Below, piece by piece: positions 14,988-23,435 of a stretch of DNA of 42,867 nucleotides. Position 1 is the stretch's first letter. Each line of letters starts with the position of its first letter. Made by a program: the position numbers and the translations under genes. The stretch covers positions 1-42,867 of the forward strand of contig DAONFA010000019.1 of NCBI GenBank assembly GCA_035403355.1, read 5' to 3'. The stretch is from Candidatus Cloacimonas sp. Lineage in GTDB: Bacteria; Cloacimonadota; Cloacimonadia; Cloacimonadales; Cloacimonadaceae. Under the pieces are notes generated by a model that saw only the letters and a list, made by a program, of their open reading frames with translations, was not told the origin of the DNA and ran no database searches.

Positions 14988-17332
14988 TATTGCCCCTGCC
15001 AAAGTTCAGCAGGCGGATCCCAATCTTCATCAATCACTTCGGCGATTTGACAACGGCAATTAAAGTCAGCCGGAGGCGCATCATCACCGCTTTGAAATGT
15101 TTCATAAACCCCTATCGCTCCTTGATCTTCGTTTGCTTGATGTTCTGGACGAACTCTATCATCTCCAACTGTCTGCCATTCCTTTTTACTTACGCCGTTT
15201 TTCTGCATCGTTGTCAGAGAACCTTGAGAAGTAGCCCAATTCAATTCTTGATTAGCGATCAGGTTTGACCGGCTCGTGCGCATACTTTCAAACTTATCTC
15301 TCAAATCAGTAGCGATTTCACTAGCGCCTTTGTTTTCTTGATATCCCCGTGTAACAACTTTAGCGATGTCATTTTGGGCTGTTTCAAATGAACTGGTAGG
15401 GAAAAAGCTCGCTCTTTCATCAATAAGCTTCTGAATTCCTAAATTGTCGAGTTTGAATTCAGCGCCTTTGTAAGTAGCGTTTTTTCTGCCTAGATTTATC
15501 AAAGTTCTTTGAGCATAGTTCTCATACGCTTCGGTCAATATGCCTGCGCCTTCTTCGCTCAAATTGTTCATTATCTTTTTGACTTTGTTGCCTTCAAAAT
15601 ACTTCTTTACAATATTGAGAGTATCTTTATAAACCGGCGAATTAACATCTAGCTTGTTGCTATCCGTTGGAATGGTGTTTTCAGGGCTTTTCGGGTGTAG
15701 TTTATAAACTTCATTCGCTATTTTTTCGGAAGGAATGATTGCTTCTATTTCTGAAAAAGTATCGCCCAAAACATTCAGGAAATTATCACGGAGTTGCTTA
15801 TATTTTCTTTTCTGCTCCGTTATCGTGAGCTTTCTATCTTTTTTTTTAGAGTTTGTCAGTTTGTTTCCTGTGGGCGGAATTGTTTCCGTGTTATCACCAC
15901 CCGTTGGCGCCGGATTACCCCCAACTGGAATATCCGCCGGAGTAACTTTTGGCGTAGGTTCTTCGATTGCTTCACTACCGGTTATTTCAATAGATGCTTC
16001 GTCCTGTGATATCCAACCCTCATCACGCTTAGCAACAGCATTTTGAATTTCAATAGCTTCCGCATCGGCTTCAACTTTTCTATCGGTTGTTTGGACTTTT
16101 TCAAATTCAAATTCTACTCTTGATTGAACGCCTTCCATTCTCAAATAAAATTCCAAAAATCTTTCCATTAAGTTTTCACTCATTTGCTGAATTGAATTTA
16201 TGCCTTCCGCATATATTTCAAACTGGACTGTGCCGTGTGTTTCGGTTGTGCCTTCGTTGCTTCCCATAAATACCGGCAATTGTTTTAGCGCTCTGATAAC
16301 TCGGCGCTCAATGCAACGCAACAATGCTGTCGGGTCAAATAGTCGTCCGCCTTGGCTTGCAGGATTAGCGCTTCCGACTTGAATAGCATCTAGGTGAATA
16401 TAGGTATCGTCTGGCTTTACGCTGTTATAGGTTGATTCGATCTCCTTGAGTTGTTTGTTGATAAAATCGTTTAATTTATCCTCGTCCATTTTGATACTCT
16501 CGGGCGCATTGGCTCTCAAAGTATCAGACATTACGGTTACATCTAGTCGAGGCCAACCCTGACTATGAATAACTTTCCTTAGATCAAACATCACTTTCAA
16601 ATTGAAAAATACATCAGCAATAGCAGCCGTTGCCGGACCTCTGCCGTAAGGATCGCCAATTGCTGGGTCAAGCGGAATATACCAAAATCTTTCTGTGTTT
16701 AATTCTACATAATTGTTATCTAAAACAATTGCGCCCTCTTTTGGCTTTAATTGGTATTGATATGTTTTAAGAGTGCCGTCATCTGGATCAACTTTAAAAT
16801 GAATTGTATGAGGGTTTGTAGGAGCAAAATCAATTACTTTTTTTAAATTGCCGTCCATTACTGCTTCACCGCAAATAGCACCTTGCAAAAATGCTGAACG
16901 ATGCATTTGATTGATGAGATTATTCAATCCGCCGGCTCCCTTGTTTATTTCAAGAACGAAATTATCAACAAGTTTCTGCCCTCTAGTGTCAATGATGTTA
17001 TCGCTTGTTTGCTTGTAAACTTTGATATTCCAACCCTTATTAGAAAGGCGGAGCGTATTCCAAAGCGCCATAGAAACATCGGGGTCAATATCAGATAAGA
17101 GTTCGAGAATTTGAGCTGAATTAAGATGCTTTGATTCTAGAACATCTTCAATATCAACATTTCGGTAAGCTCTGCGGGGAATAAATGAAAGGTTACTTAA
17201 CCAATTTTCGTTAAACTGGACGGTCTGCTTTCCTTTTCCGAACAAGCTGGCTTGACTGCTAGTGCCACCAACTGCTCTTTTTCCAAGACCGAAAAAGTTT
17301 AGTATTCTATCAGTTAATTTCTTTTTTGCCAT
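14987..17332 (-). CDS. Portal protein fused to MuF-like head morphogenesis domain
   Basis: A 781-aa protein. Residues about 40-450 are an SPP1/Mu gp29-like portal (IDPDVSMALWNTLRLSNKGW, then PLDPAIGDPYGRGPA). A Pro/Thr/Gly-rich linker at about 450-490 leads into a SPP1 gp7/MuF-type domain with EWQTVGDDRVRPEHQAN at 718-734 and the terminal NCRC at 758-761. Portal forms the dodecameric packaging channel, while MuF enters the capsid with the DNA in some phages. The two are usually separate genes, so the fusion would place a MuF domain on every portal subunit. Confidence 0.92.
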   Translation of the reverse strand: MAKKKLTDRILNFFGLGKRAVGGTSSQASLFGKGKQTVQFNENWLSNLSFIPRRAYRNVDIEDVLESKHLNSAQILELLSDIDPDVSMALWNTLRLSNKGWNIKVYKQTSDNIIDTRGQKLVDNFVLEINKGAGGLNNLINQMHRSAFLQGAICGEAVMDGNLKKVIDFAPTNPHTIHFKVDPDDGTLKTYQYQLKPKEGAIVLDNNYVELNTERFWYIPLDPAIGDPYGRGPATAAIADVFFNLKVMFDLRKVIHSQGWPRLDVTVMSDTLRANAPESIKMDEDKLNDFINKQLKEIESTYNSVKPDDTYIHLDAIQVGSANPASQGGRLFDPTALLRCIERRVIRALKQLPVFMGSNEGTTETHGTVQFEIYAEGINSIQQMSENLMERFLEFYLRMEGVQSRVEFEFEKVQTTDRKVEADAEAIEIQNAVAKRDEGWISQDEASIEITGSEAIEEPTPKVTPADIPVGGNPAPTGGDNTETIPPTGNKLTNSKKKDRKLTITEQKRKYKQLRDNFLNVLGDTFSEIEAIIPSEKIANEVYKLHPKSPENTIPTDSNKLDVNSPVYKDTLNIVKKYFEGNKVKKIMNNLSEEGAGILTEAYENYAQRTLINLGRKNATYKGAEFKLDNLGIQKLIDERASFFPTSSFETAQNDIAKVVTRGYQENKGASEIATDLRDKFESMRTSRSNLIANQELNWATSQGSLTTMQKNGVSKKEWQTVGDDRVRPEHQANEDQGAIGVYETFQSGDDAPPADFNCRCQIAEVIDEDWDPPAELWQGQ

Positions 17333-17395
17333 TGTTTAGTCCTTTATTATTATTGTGAGAATATGAACAAAATCTTTTTATAATATTAGTATACA

Positions 17396-18961
17396 CTATT
17401 CAACCCGATTTTTAGAGGCGATACCGGTAGGTATACCCCAATGCTTACGCTTCTTGTCTTCTTCTTTTTCGCCAAATAAATATTTCATTAAATATCTTTC
17501 ATCGTCCATAAGGTGATTGTCTTCATCGGCTGGCTTGTCTGTGCCTGGCAAGTAGTGATAGCTTCTCTTTTCCCGCAAGTAATTGTGTAGATCGGGGCTG
17601 ATCTTTATTCTATGAGCTTCGTGCAATGATTTAACAAGTTGAACACCTTCTTCAATGCCTGTCGGCATAGGAATTAAAGCGCCGATCTTTCTGCCTTCTT
17701 CATCTTTGGCTTCTTTCATTTCTCGGGCATAACCTTTTCCGGCGGGGTCGTGAAGTCCGCAAATTAAATTCTTGCCCCATTTTACTTTCCTCGGTATTAA
17801 ATAAGTTTTCGCAAAACGGCTTGCGCTTATTTTATTAACATACAATTCATTGAATAATACGATAGTTTTTCCGTCATCTTGTAATTGTCCAAACAATGAA
17901 GCCATCGGGTCATTATCTCCAAAGTCCTGTGCAAAATAGATAGGAAGTCCGGCTTTAGGTTTATAAACTTCGGGCAAAATATCTGCTTCATCAAATTCGT
18001 TTCCATAAACAAGACCTTCTTTGCTCGGTTTTTCACAAGCCCATTGAGTTTGAAAAGTATCATAACTCATTGAACTAAATTTTTTTACAAGGTCTTCAAT
18101 CGGGTAAAATCCATTTGTTCTTCCGGCGTATTTCTTAGCAATATCATAAAAACTAATGTGTCCGTCTTTTGTCGGTTTGATTATTTCTTTCCATTCTTCT
18201 TTCAATTCAAAAGGTTCTGTTACTTCCCAAATGCACCACATATAAATCCTAAACCCTGGCATATTTCCGCTTTGTATCTCATCTAAAAGCTGTTGAATCA
18301 CGCCGTAAGCGTATTTTCTTGTGCTGCCTAGAACATCAGTCGCTTTGATACCGATATTCTTTTCTGATTTTGACATTGAAAAAAATTCCTGCAAAATATC
18401 CCATTTCGTAAGTTCAACTTCATCGAAAAAGGATTTGTGCGGGTGAGGTGAATTCAATGCGTTTATAGTGCCTGGCGCAATCTTTACTTTTGAACCATTC
18501 TTAAGCGCTGTTTCCATAATAAGAGGATCACGATATATTTCCGCAAATGCTGGCGCTTTTATAAACTGCTTAAAATATGAATAGCACTTTTTAGCTTGTT
18601 CTTCGACTGCACCGATTGAAGCGGTTTCACAACCTGAATAAAACCGGCTATGTAAAGCGTGGAGAATAGCAAAATCAAATGTCTTGCCTCCGTCACGATT
18701 AGCAACTGCAAGCGCTGACTGAACCTTCTGAAAGAAGACATCAGCAATAAAGTCCATCGGTGAACAATGATTTTCACATACTGATCTATTCGGAATCCAA
18801 ATACCAAATTCACGATGAATAAAGCGCCTTAGCCATTCCTTTTTTTCTTCATAAGTAAAATCACGCTCAAAAATTAGTTCATCAAGCGCTTTTGTCGGGT
18901 TCTGGCTTTTTGCTAGTATTTGCTTCGTTTCCTTTTGGTTTAGAAATTCCTCTAAATTCAT
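17396..18961 (-). CDS. terL: Terminase large subunit
   Basis: A 521-aa packaging motor. The ATPase part has a Walker A-like NRDGGKT at 88-94 and a Walker B SFFDEVE with Asp180-Glu181. The RNase H-like nuclease starts at YFAQDFGDND (Asp346), with CGLHDPAGKG (Asp405) and further acidic residues near the C-terminus. The ATG at 18961 lies inside the small-subunit gene (80-base overlap), with GGGGA upstream. It ends at TAG, showing that amber is a normal stop here. Confidence 0.95.
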   Translation of the reverse strand: MNLEEFLNQKETKQILAKSQNPTKALDELIFERDFTYEEKKEWLRRFIHREFGIWIPNRSVCENHCSPMDFIADVFFQKVQSALAVANRDGGKTFDFAILHALHSRFYSGCETASIGAVEEQAKKCYSYFKQFIKAPAFAEIYRDPLIMETALKNGSKVKIAPGTINALNSPHPHKSFFDEVELTKWDILQEFFSMSKSEKNIGIKATDVLGSTRKYAYGVIQQLLDEIQSGNMPGFRIYMWCIWEVTEPFELKEEWKEIIKPTKDGHISFYDIAKKYAGRTNGFYPIEDLVKKFSSMSYDTFQTQWACEKPSKEGLVYGNEFDEADILPEVYKPKAGLPIYFAQDFGDNDPMASLFGQLQDDGKTIVLFNELYVNKISASRFAKTYLIPRKVKWGKNLICGLHDPAGKGYAREMKEAKDEEGRKIGALIPMPTGIEEGVQLVKSLHEAHRIKISPDLHNYLREKRSYHYLPGTDKPADEDNHLMDDERYLMKYLFGEKEEDKKRKHWGIPTGIASKNRVE

Positions 18962-19400
18962 CTAATAATTCCCCAAGTGATTTTTTAGTAATGTCAATTT
19001 CTCCTGAATGCTCAACAAGGATTTTCTTTAATCCTAACAATTCAGCTCTTTCTCGGAGTAAATTAGCTAGTGATCTAGTGTCGCCGGAAGTATAGGCAAG
19101 TCGGTATGATTCATCATTGCGTTCAATCATTAAGCCCAATTCAGCGAGCCGGTCAATATCCGCCGTCTTCTGAAAATACGCATTGGCTTTGACGATGTAT
19201 TTTCTAAGCATACCTTCCGTTATATTCCAACCTAATCCATTTGTTGAGCCGTCCTTCTTTTTTGTTGCTGGGTTGGTAACAAATTGGAACATTTGAGAGA
19301 AAGTATAGCCCTGTCTTTTCATCGTAATAACAATAGAAACACGGTCAATTACTTCCTGTTTCGTGATTCTCGGCGTAAATTTTTTAACTTTCTTTTCCAT
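18882..19400 (-). CDS. Terminase small subunit (probable)
   Basis: A 172-aa, helical and basic protein with an N-terminal helix-turn-helix-like part (ITKQEVIDRVSIVITMKRQGYT), a coiled middle (LANLLRERAELLGLKKI) and a disordered Lys/Pro-rich tail, overlapping the start of the large terminase. This is the expected position of the subunit that recognises phage DNA. The call rests on synteny and fold pattern. Confidence 0.8.
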   Translation of the reverse strand: MEKKVKKFTPRITKQEVIDRVSIVITMKRQGYTFSQMFQFVTNPATKKKDGSTNGLGWNITEGMLRKYIVKANAYFQKTADIDRLAELGLMIERNDESYRLAYTSGDTRSLANLLRERAELLGLKKILVEHSGEIDITKKSLGELLDEFRGISKPKGNEANTSKKPEPDKSA

Positions 19401-19411
19401 TTTTGATCACT

Positions 19412-19639
19412 TTACACGATTAGTTTTTTTGGAGCCGGCGCAAATATCTTACTTTGCTTTTTGGGAGTAATGCCTGTTAACTGTTCTACAATCTCTTGCT
19501 GTCTTCCTGCTAATTCCATTAAATCTTTTTGAGATTCAGCTAATGACTTTTCTTTTTCTGCTACTTCATCGCATTTAGTAATAATGCCTTTTCTTACTGC
19601 TATTAAATCTTGCAGTAGTTTTTCCTGATTGTTTGTCAT
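19412..19639 (-). CDS. Small coiled-coil protein
   Basis: A 75-aa protein. Residues 1-55 form a predicted coiled coil (heptad pattern with VAEKEKSLAESQKDLMELA), followed by a basic Pro-rich tail. It is first in the packaging operon, 11 bases upstream of the small terminase, with AAAGGAG before its ATG. Function unknown. Confidence 0.8.
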   Translation of the reverse strand: MTNNQEKLLQDLIAVRKGIITKCDEVAEKEKSLAESQKDLMELAGRQQEIVEQLTGITPKKQSKIFAPAPKKLIV

Positions 19640-19666
19640 AACGCTCCTTTGCGTGTTTTTAATTTA

Positions 19667-19786
19667 TTAAAATTGCTCGTTATCATCATTATTTTTCATC
19701 GCCCAAATCATCGCTACAAAAATTACAAGGATTATTCCTGTGCCAACGCCTATCCAAAACGATTTAATTTGTTCGAATATTACCAT
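19667..19786 (-). CDS. 39-aa single-span membrane protein
   Basis: The ATG at 19786 has GGAGG at the right distance and lies inside the preceding ORF. One transmembrane helix covers residues about 10-29 (WIGVGTGIILVIFVAMIWAM), then a short acidic tail. It could be a small membrane regulator; position next to packaging genes gives no clear clue. Confidence 0.75.
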   Translation of the reverse strand: MVIFEQIKSFWIGVGTGIILVIFVAMIWAMKNNDDNEQF

Positions 19787-19937
19787 CTTTGACCGCCTCC
19801 ATTATCCAACGATAGAAATTTTGTTCAGTTACTAATTTTCCCGTTTTCCAACCTAATGCCTCGTAATTCTTTATCAATTTACGATTATACTTCTTCTTTT
19901 GAAGCCATTCCCAAATTGTTTTTAATTCTGGTTTCAT
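19764..19937 (-). CDS. 57-aa basic protein, unknown
   Basis: Starts as ATGA with the end of the glycosyltransferase gene at 19934. It is rich in Lys/Trp (TIWEWLQKKKYNRKLIKNYE) and helical, possibly nucleic-acid binding. It is translationally linked to the modification genes upstream and overlaps the small membrane protein downstream. No family recognised. Confidence 0.7.
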   Translation of the reverse strand: MKPELKTIWEWLQKKKYNRKLIKNYEALGWKTGKLVTEQNFYRWIMEAVKDGNIRTN

Positions 19938-20632
19938 TTTATTAAGATTTCATTTGCTCTTTTTGGGTTTCTTTTTAAAAACTTGGGATACTTTCTTAAT
20001 AGATAATTGGCGCACTCTCTTTCAATCTGCTCGTTTCTGTAATCTACGCAACCGCCTTTGTTAGTGTAATGTTCGGCTTCTATTGTATAATAATCCAATC
20101 TTAAAGCCCCGCCAAATTTTATTATGTTCTGCAGAGTAAAATCGTAATCTTCTTTCACTTTCAAATTGCTGTCATATCTTAATTTATTGTTGATTATTCC
20201 TGTCAATGTTCCGATTATAAAGTGATGATTGCTCAATTTTGGCTTCATAAAAAAGGAATTAGCGATAGGATAAACGCCCCAAAGTTTATAATTGTGCGCC
20301 GTGCATAGTGAAAATCCGAAAGAAAAGAACTGTTTTACACTTACATTTGAACTCAATCTTTTGTTAATGAGCTTTTTGACCTTCTTAATATCATCATCTA
20401 GCATTATTATTTTTTCACCTTCTGGGAAGTAATCAAGTATGAAATTGCGCTGATTGACGATTCCCTGTGGGGCGTTGGTTTGTATGATCTGCGCTCTACC
20501 GGCGTTTATCTGATATTTAGCATAATCTTCGGCATCGTGAACGAAAATAAAAACTTCTTCTTTGCTGAATTCTTTCAAAAGTTCAAGAGTTTTTACATTT
20601 GGTCTGCGATAACTTGGGATTGCGATTTTCAT
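19934..20632 (-). CDS. TET-associated/GREB1-type glycosyltransferase
   Basis: A 232-aa GT-A fold enzyme. The N-terminal IAIPSYRRP, the VNQRNFILDYFP segment and the metal-binding MLDDDI (Asp79-81) match the pattern of phage glycosyltransferases related to GREB1 that add sugars to modified bases in DNA. Later motifs include VKEDYDFTLQ. It starts as ATGA on the C5-methyltransferase-like gene, so the two are probably made together. No TET/JBP oxygenase is visible in the window, so what supplies the acceptor group is open. A protein or cell-wall acceptor is the alternative. Confidence 0.72.
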   Translation of the reverse strand: MKIAIPSYRRPNVKTLELLKEFSKEEVFIFVHDAEDYAKYQINAGRAQIIQTNAPQGIVNQRNFILDYFPEGEKIIMLDDDIKKVKKLINKRLSSNVSVKQFFSFGFSLCTAHNYKLWGVYPIANSFFMKPKLSNHHFIIGTLTGIINNKLRYDSNLKVKEDYDFTLQNIIKFGGALRLDYYTIEAEHYTNKGGCVDYRNEQIERECANYLLRKYPKFLKRNPKRANEILIK

Positions 20633-21228
20633 TTGTTTGCCTTAAAAAATGCTTCTGCGAACTTAGGATTAGTAATGCTTCTTTTAATAGCCGTAATTGA
20701 CATATTAGCGTCTATAACATAATCGGCTGGGATTTCTGGCAATTTTCTTGAATTTGTATCAGTCGTATCAAAACGCTTATAGCCAAATTTCTTCTTCGGA
20801 GAATTAAAATATCCCCAAATGTCAGTTGCCTTATTATAATCTGCGCCAAACTCAGAAGGATCGAATGTAAACACGGGTTTTCCTATAAATTGTCTCAATA
20901 ATCCTTTAGGGTTTTCCATTGCCCAAAATTGCAATTTGTTTGATAATCTAGCTTTCCATATTATCTCTAAACAAGCCCTGACTATCTTCATTGCGCTTTC
21001 TAAATCGCGGGGAGTTTTTGCTGTTGTTCTGGCTAAAGAAAACATTGTGCAGGGGGGGGCTGCTAAAATGCCATAAACATTGTCGGGCATTAAATCAATA
21101 TAATGAAGCACATTGTAAGCTGGAAAGGTGATAACCCTTACATCGTATCCAGCTTTTTTATATGGCTTTGACCAACCACCGGTTCCTCCGCAAAGATCTA
21201 ATATAATTTTGTTTTTATTTTCTTTCAT
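20629..21228 (-). CDS. C5-cytosine DNA methyltransferase-like protein
   Basis: A 199-aa protein. Motif I is ILDLCGGTGGWS (residues 9-20), the catalytic Cys60 lies in APPCTMFSLA (motif IV), and motif VI appears as WAMENP (ENP instead of ENV). It is half the length of a typical enzyme and has little room for a target-recognition domain, as in many phage-encoded members. The ATG at 21228 was chosen because it overlaps the upstream stop as ATGA and follows AGGAG. It may methylate or otherwise activate cytosine C5 for the glycosyltransferase next door. Confidence 0.8.
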   Translation of the reverse strand: MKENKNKIILDLCGGTGGWSKPYKKAGYDVRVITFPAYNVLHYIDLMPDNVYGILAAPPCTMFSLARTTAKTPRDLESAMKIVRACLEIIWKARLSNKLQFWAMENPKGLLRQFIGKPVFTFDPSEFGADYNKATDIWGYFNSPKKKFGYKRFDTTDTNSRKLPEIPADYVIDANMSITAIKRSITNPKFAEAFFKANK

Positions 21229-22490
21229 TTCCAAACTCCTACATATTTATAAATTAAATCTCCGTTTTCATCTTTATCGAATGGTCGTAAAGCCCCGCCA
21301 AAGTATTTGTATGGACCGTGCAAATCTTTCGGGTTATTCCAAGCGTTTCTCATAAAATCATACATTGTTAAGTTTTTGCGTTTTAGCCGTTTGTCATTAT
21401 TTCCGGTATTAAAGCCCTCCGCATTACGCCAAAGGAATGATTTCAACCATTCAAAATCTTCACTAATTTCGCTGAATTTGACTGTCCCGTTTTTGCGTGC
21501 CATTACGATTGCGTTTGTGAACTGTGATTTTTGATAATTGCTCAAAGTCGGGTGATTATCTGGAAGCCCGCAACAACTGCCCGTGCAGGAAAGTTCTTTG
21601 TGGTGAGCATCGCTGACGTGCAATCTTATCCCGTATTTTTCGCATTCTTCTTTAACTGCCTTAATGTATTTTTATTTAATTTGATAGTTCAGGCGCAGAT
21701 AACCGCACCCTGTGGACAACTTTTTATAATAATCTACTATGTCGAATCCGCACAATTTGCTCATCGCATTGTATCGAGTTTTTAGCGCCGGTGTCATTCT
21801 AGTTTCTAGGCAAAAGAACTCTGTGCTTACGCTCTTGACACCCGCTTCCGCTCCCATTCTGATTAACTCTGGCATCGTTTTGTCAGTGATTCCAATGATG
21901 AACGGGAGCATTCTTAAGGTTGTTTCAACTCCGGCGTCTGAAAGGGCTTTTAGCACCTCAAATCTTCTCTTAGGCGTTGGAACGCCCGCCTCAATAATTT
22001 TAGCGATTTCCTCGTCTGCCGTAATAATGGAAGCTTTATAGTGGTAGTTTTCTTTATTAGCCATAAAGATATCCCAATATTTTTTATCAGTAAGAAGAAG
22101 ATCACCTTTACTAGAAAAGGAACACGGGTATTTGTGCTTTGCGAGAAGTTGTAATATCTCATAACCTACTCCTAATTCTTTCTCAATCGGGCAAAAGGGG
22201 TCGCTTAATCCGCCCCATTGCATCGGTTTGCGGTTTTTAATGATGTATTTGAATTGTCCTTTGTATTCGGGAGTAAATAATTTTGCGAATTTTTTGACAT
22301 CAACCGCCTTAACTTCTTCTCTGTGCCAATAATCTTCTTTTGTTGATCCGATTGCTCTCTGAAAAGTCGAAAAACAATATAGACAGTTATGCCCGCAATT
22401 ATTGTATTGATCGAAAGTCATCGGCATCGAACAATCCAAAATTTCACCCGTAATTCTAGGGCTTCCGTATTTATCCTTGCTTATTCTCAT
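21225..22490 (-). pseudogene. SPL-like radical SAM enzyme with an in-frame TAA
   Basis: Reading from ATG 22490, the first 272 codons hold the radical SAM signature C32-x3-C36-x2-C39 (CGHNCLYCFS) in a spore-photolyase-like setting, up to TGCGYLRLNYQIK. TAA at 21672-21674 then stops translation, yet the same frame stays open for 149 more codons and continues sensibly with KEECEKYGIRLHVSDAHHKE and a Cys-rich TGSCCGLP. The two halves look like one 420-aa protein. A nonsense mutation (GAA or CAA to TAA), a sequence error or readthrough are all possible. It is downstream of a ParB-domain gene (20-base overlap) and upstream of the methyltransferase. Confidence 0.8.
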
Positions 22491-23091
22491 TTAATTTCTC
22501 TTCCTTCTCTTGATAGAGAGTTACACAACTCAATAATTTTTCTAAATCGTGATCTGCTTTTCCACCAAAGAACTCGTGTAACTGATTGAAGATTGTCTCG
22601 CTTTCAATATAAAAGGTCAGTTTAAAATTTCCTTCGCTTATTTCTCCTTGTGGAAGTTCAGCATCACTTCCGTTTTCGCTTCCGCTTGGGCTATTATTAC
22701 CGCCGTCTGGATTGAAAGTTATAGTGTCATTAAAATATTGCAACTCGCTTTCAGTAAAACCGGTTAAGCTAATATCATCGAGTTCATTCAATAAAACTAC
22801 CAATTTTTCAGGATTAAATTCACCAACTATTTTATTGAGGGCTAAATTTAGCTTCTTTTCTTGGTCTTTTGTAAGATCAACTACAATAACCGGAACTTCT
22901 GTTAATCCCAAATTTTCGGCAGCGGCAACTCTTTGATGTCCACCAATAATCGTATTGTCTTTATTGATTATGATCGGTTCTACAAATCCAAATTCACGAA
23001 TAGAATCCTGCAACTTTTGGAGCATATGCTCGCTGATTCTTCGGGGATTGTATTCCGCCTTGATTAACTCTGTAATTTTTCTGGTTTCCAT
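22471..23091 (-). CDS. ParB-like N-terminal domain protein
   Basis: A 206-aa protein. Residues about 1-100 are a ParB/Srx-type domain (YNPRRIS at 14-20, IIGGHQRVAAAENLG at 48-62). The C-terminal part, after an Asn/Ser/Gly linker, has FKLTFYIESETIFNQLHEFF, which resembles the tail seen in phage ParB-methyltransferase proteins but without a methyltransferase domain. In phages such domains often accompany DNA modification enzymes, and that is the setting here. Start ATG 23091 behind AGGAAC. Confidence 0.8.
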   Translation of the reverse strand: METRKITELIKAEYNPRRISEHMLQKLQDSIREFGFVEPIIINKDNTIIGGHQRVAAAENLGLTEVPVIVVDLTKDQEKKLNLALNKIVGEFNPEKLVVLLNELDDISLTGFTESELQYFNDTITFNPDGGNNSPSGSENGSDAELPQGEISEGNFKLTFYIESETIFNQLHEFFGGKADHDLEKLLSCVTLYQEKEEKLNENKQG

Positions 23092-23435
23092 TTTTCGTTC
23101 CTTTCTAAAATTATATTTTTTACTTCATCAATATCGGTTACAACATAATATTCAAAGCCAAGTAATTTTATTTTAGCTTCGAATAAATGCTGGTTTTGAT
23201 TTTGCTTCCCGCCTTCTCTTTTTACTTCAACAAATACGGTTCTGCCTTCTGGCAAATAAATTATGATATCGCTACTGCCCGACTTTCCAAAGCGCATAAA
23301 ACGCCTTGCACCGCCAACCGGCTGAACAGCAAAAGCGCCGGTATTATTTCGGATAAAATAAAGTTTTTTCATATTCTCTAGCATCTGCAAATAATTGCAA
23401 ATAGCGGTTACAATCTGACTTTCTTTTACTGGCAT
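23064..23435 (-). CDS. VRR-NUC family nuclease
   Basis: A 123-aa PD-(D/E)xK nuclease of the VRR-NUC type: GKSGSSDIIIY with Asp56, VFVEVKREGG with Glu70 and Lys72, then NQNQHLF. Stand-alone VRR-NUC proteins from phages can cut branched DNA such as Holliday junctions. It overlaps both neighbours, so it is co-translated between a glycosyltransferase and the ParB protein. Confidence 0.88.
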   Translation of the reverse strand: MPVKESQIVTAICNYLQMLENMKKLYFIRNNTGAFAVQPVGGARRFMRFGKSGSSDIIIYLPEGRTVFVEVKREGGKQNQNQHLFEAKIKLLGFEYYVVTDIDEVKNIILERNEKWKPEKLQS

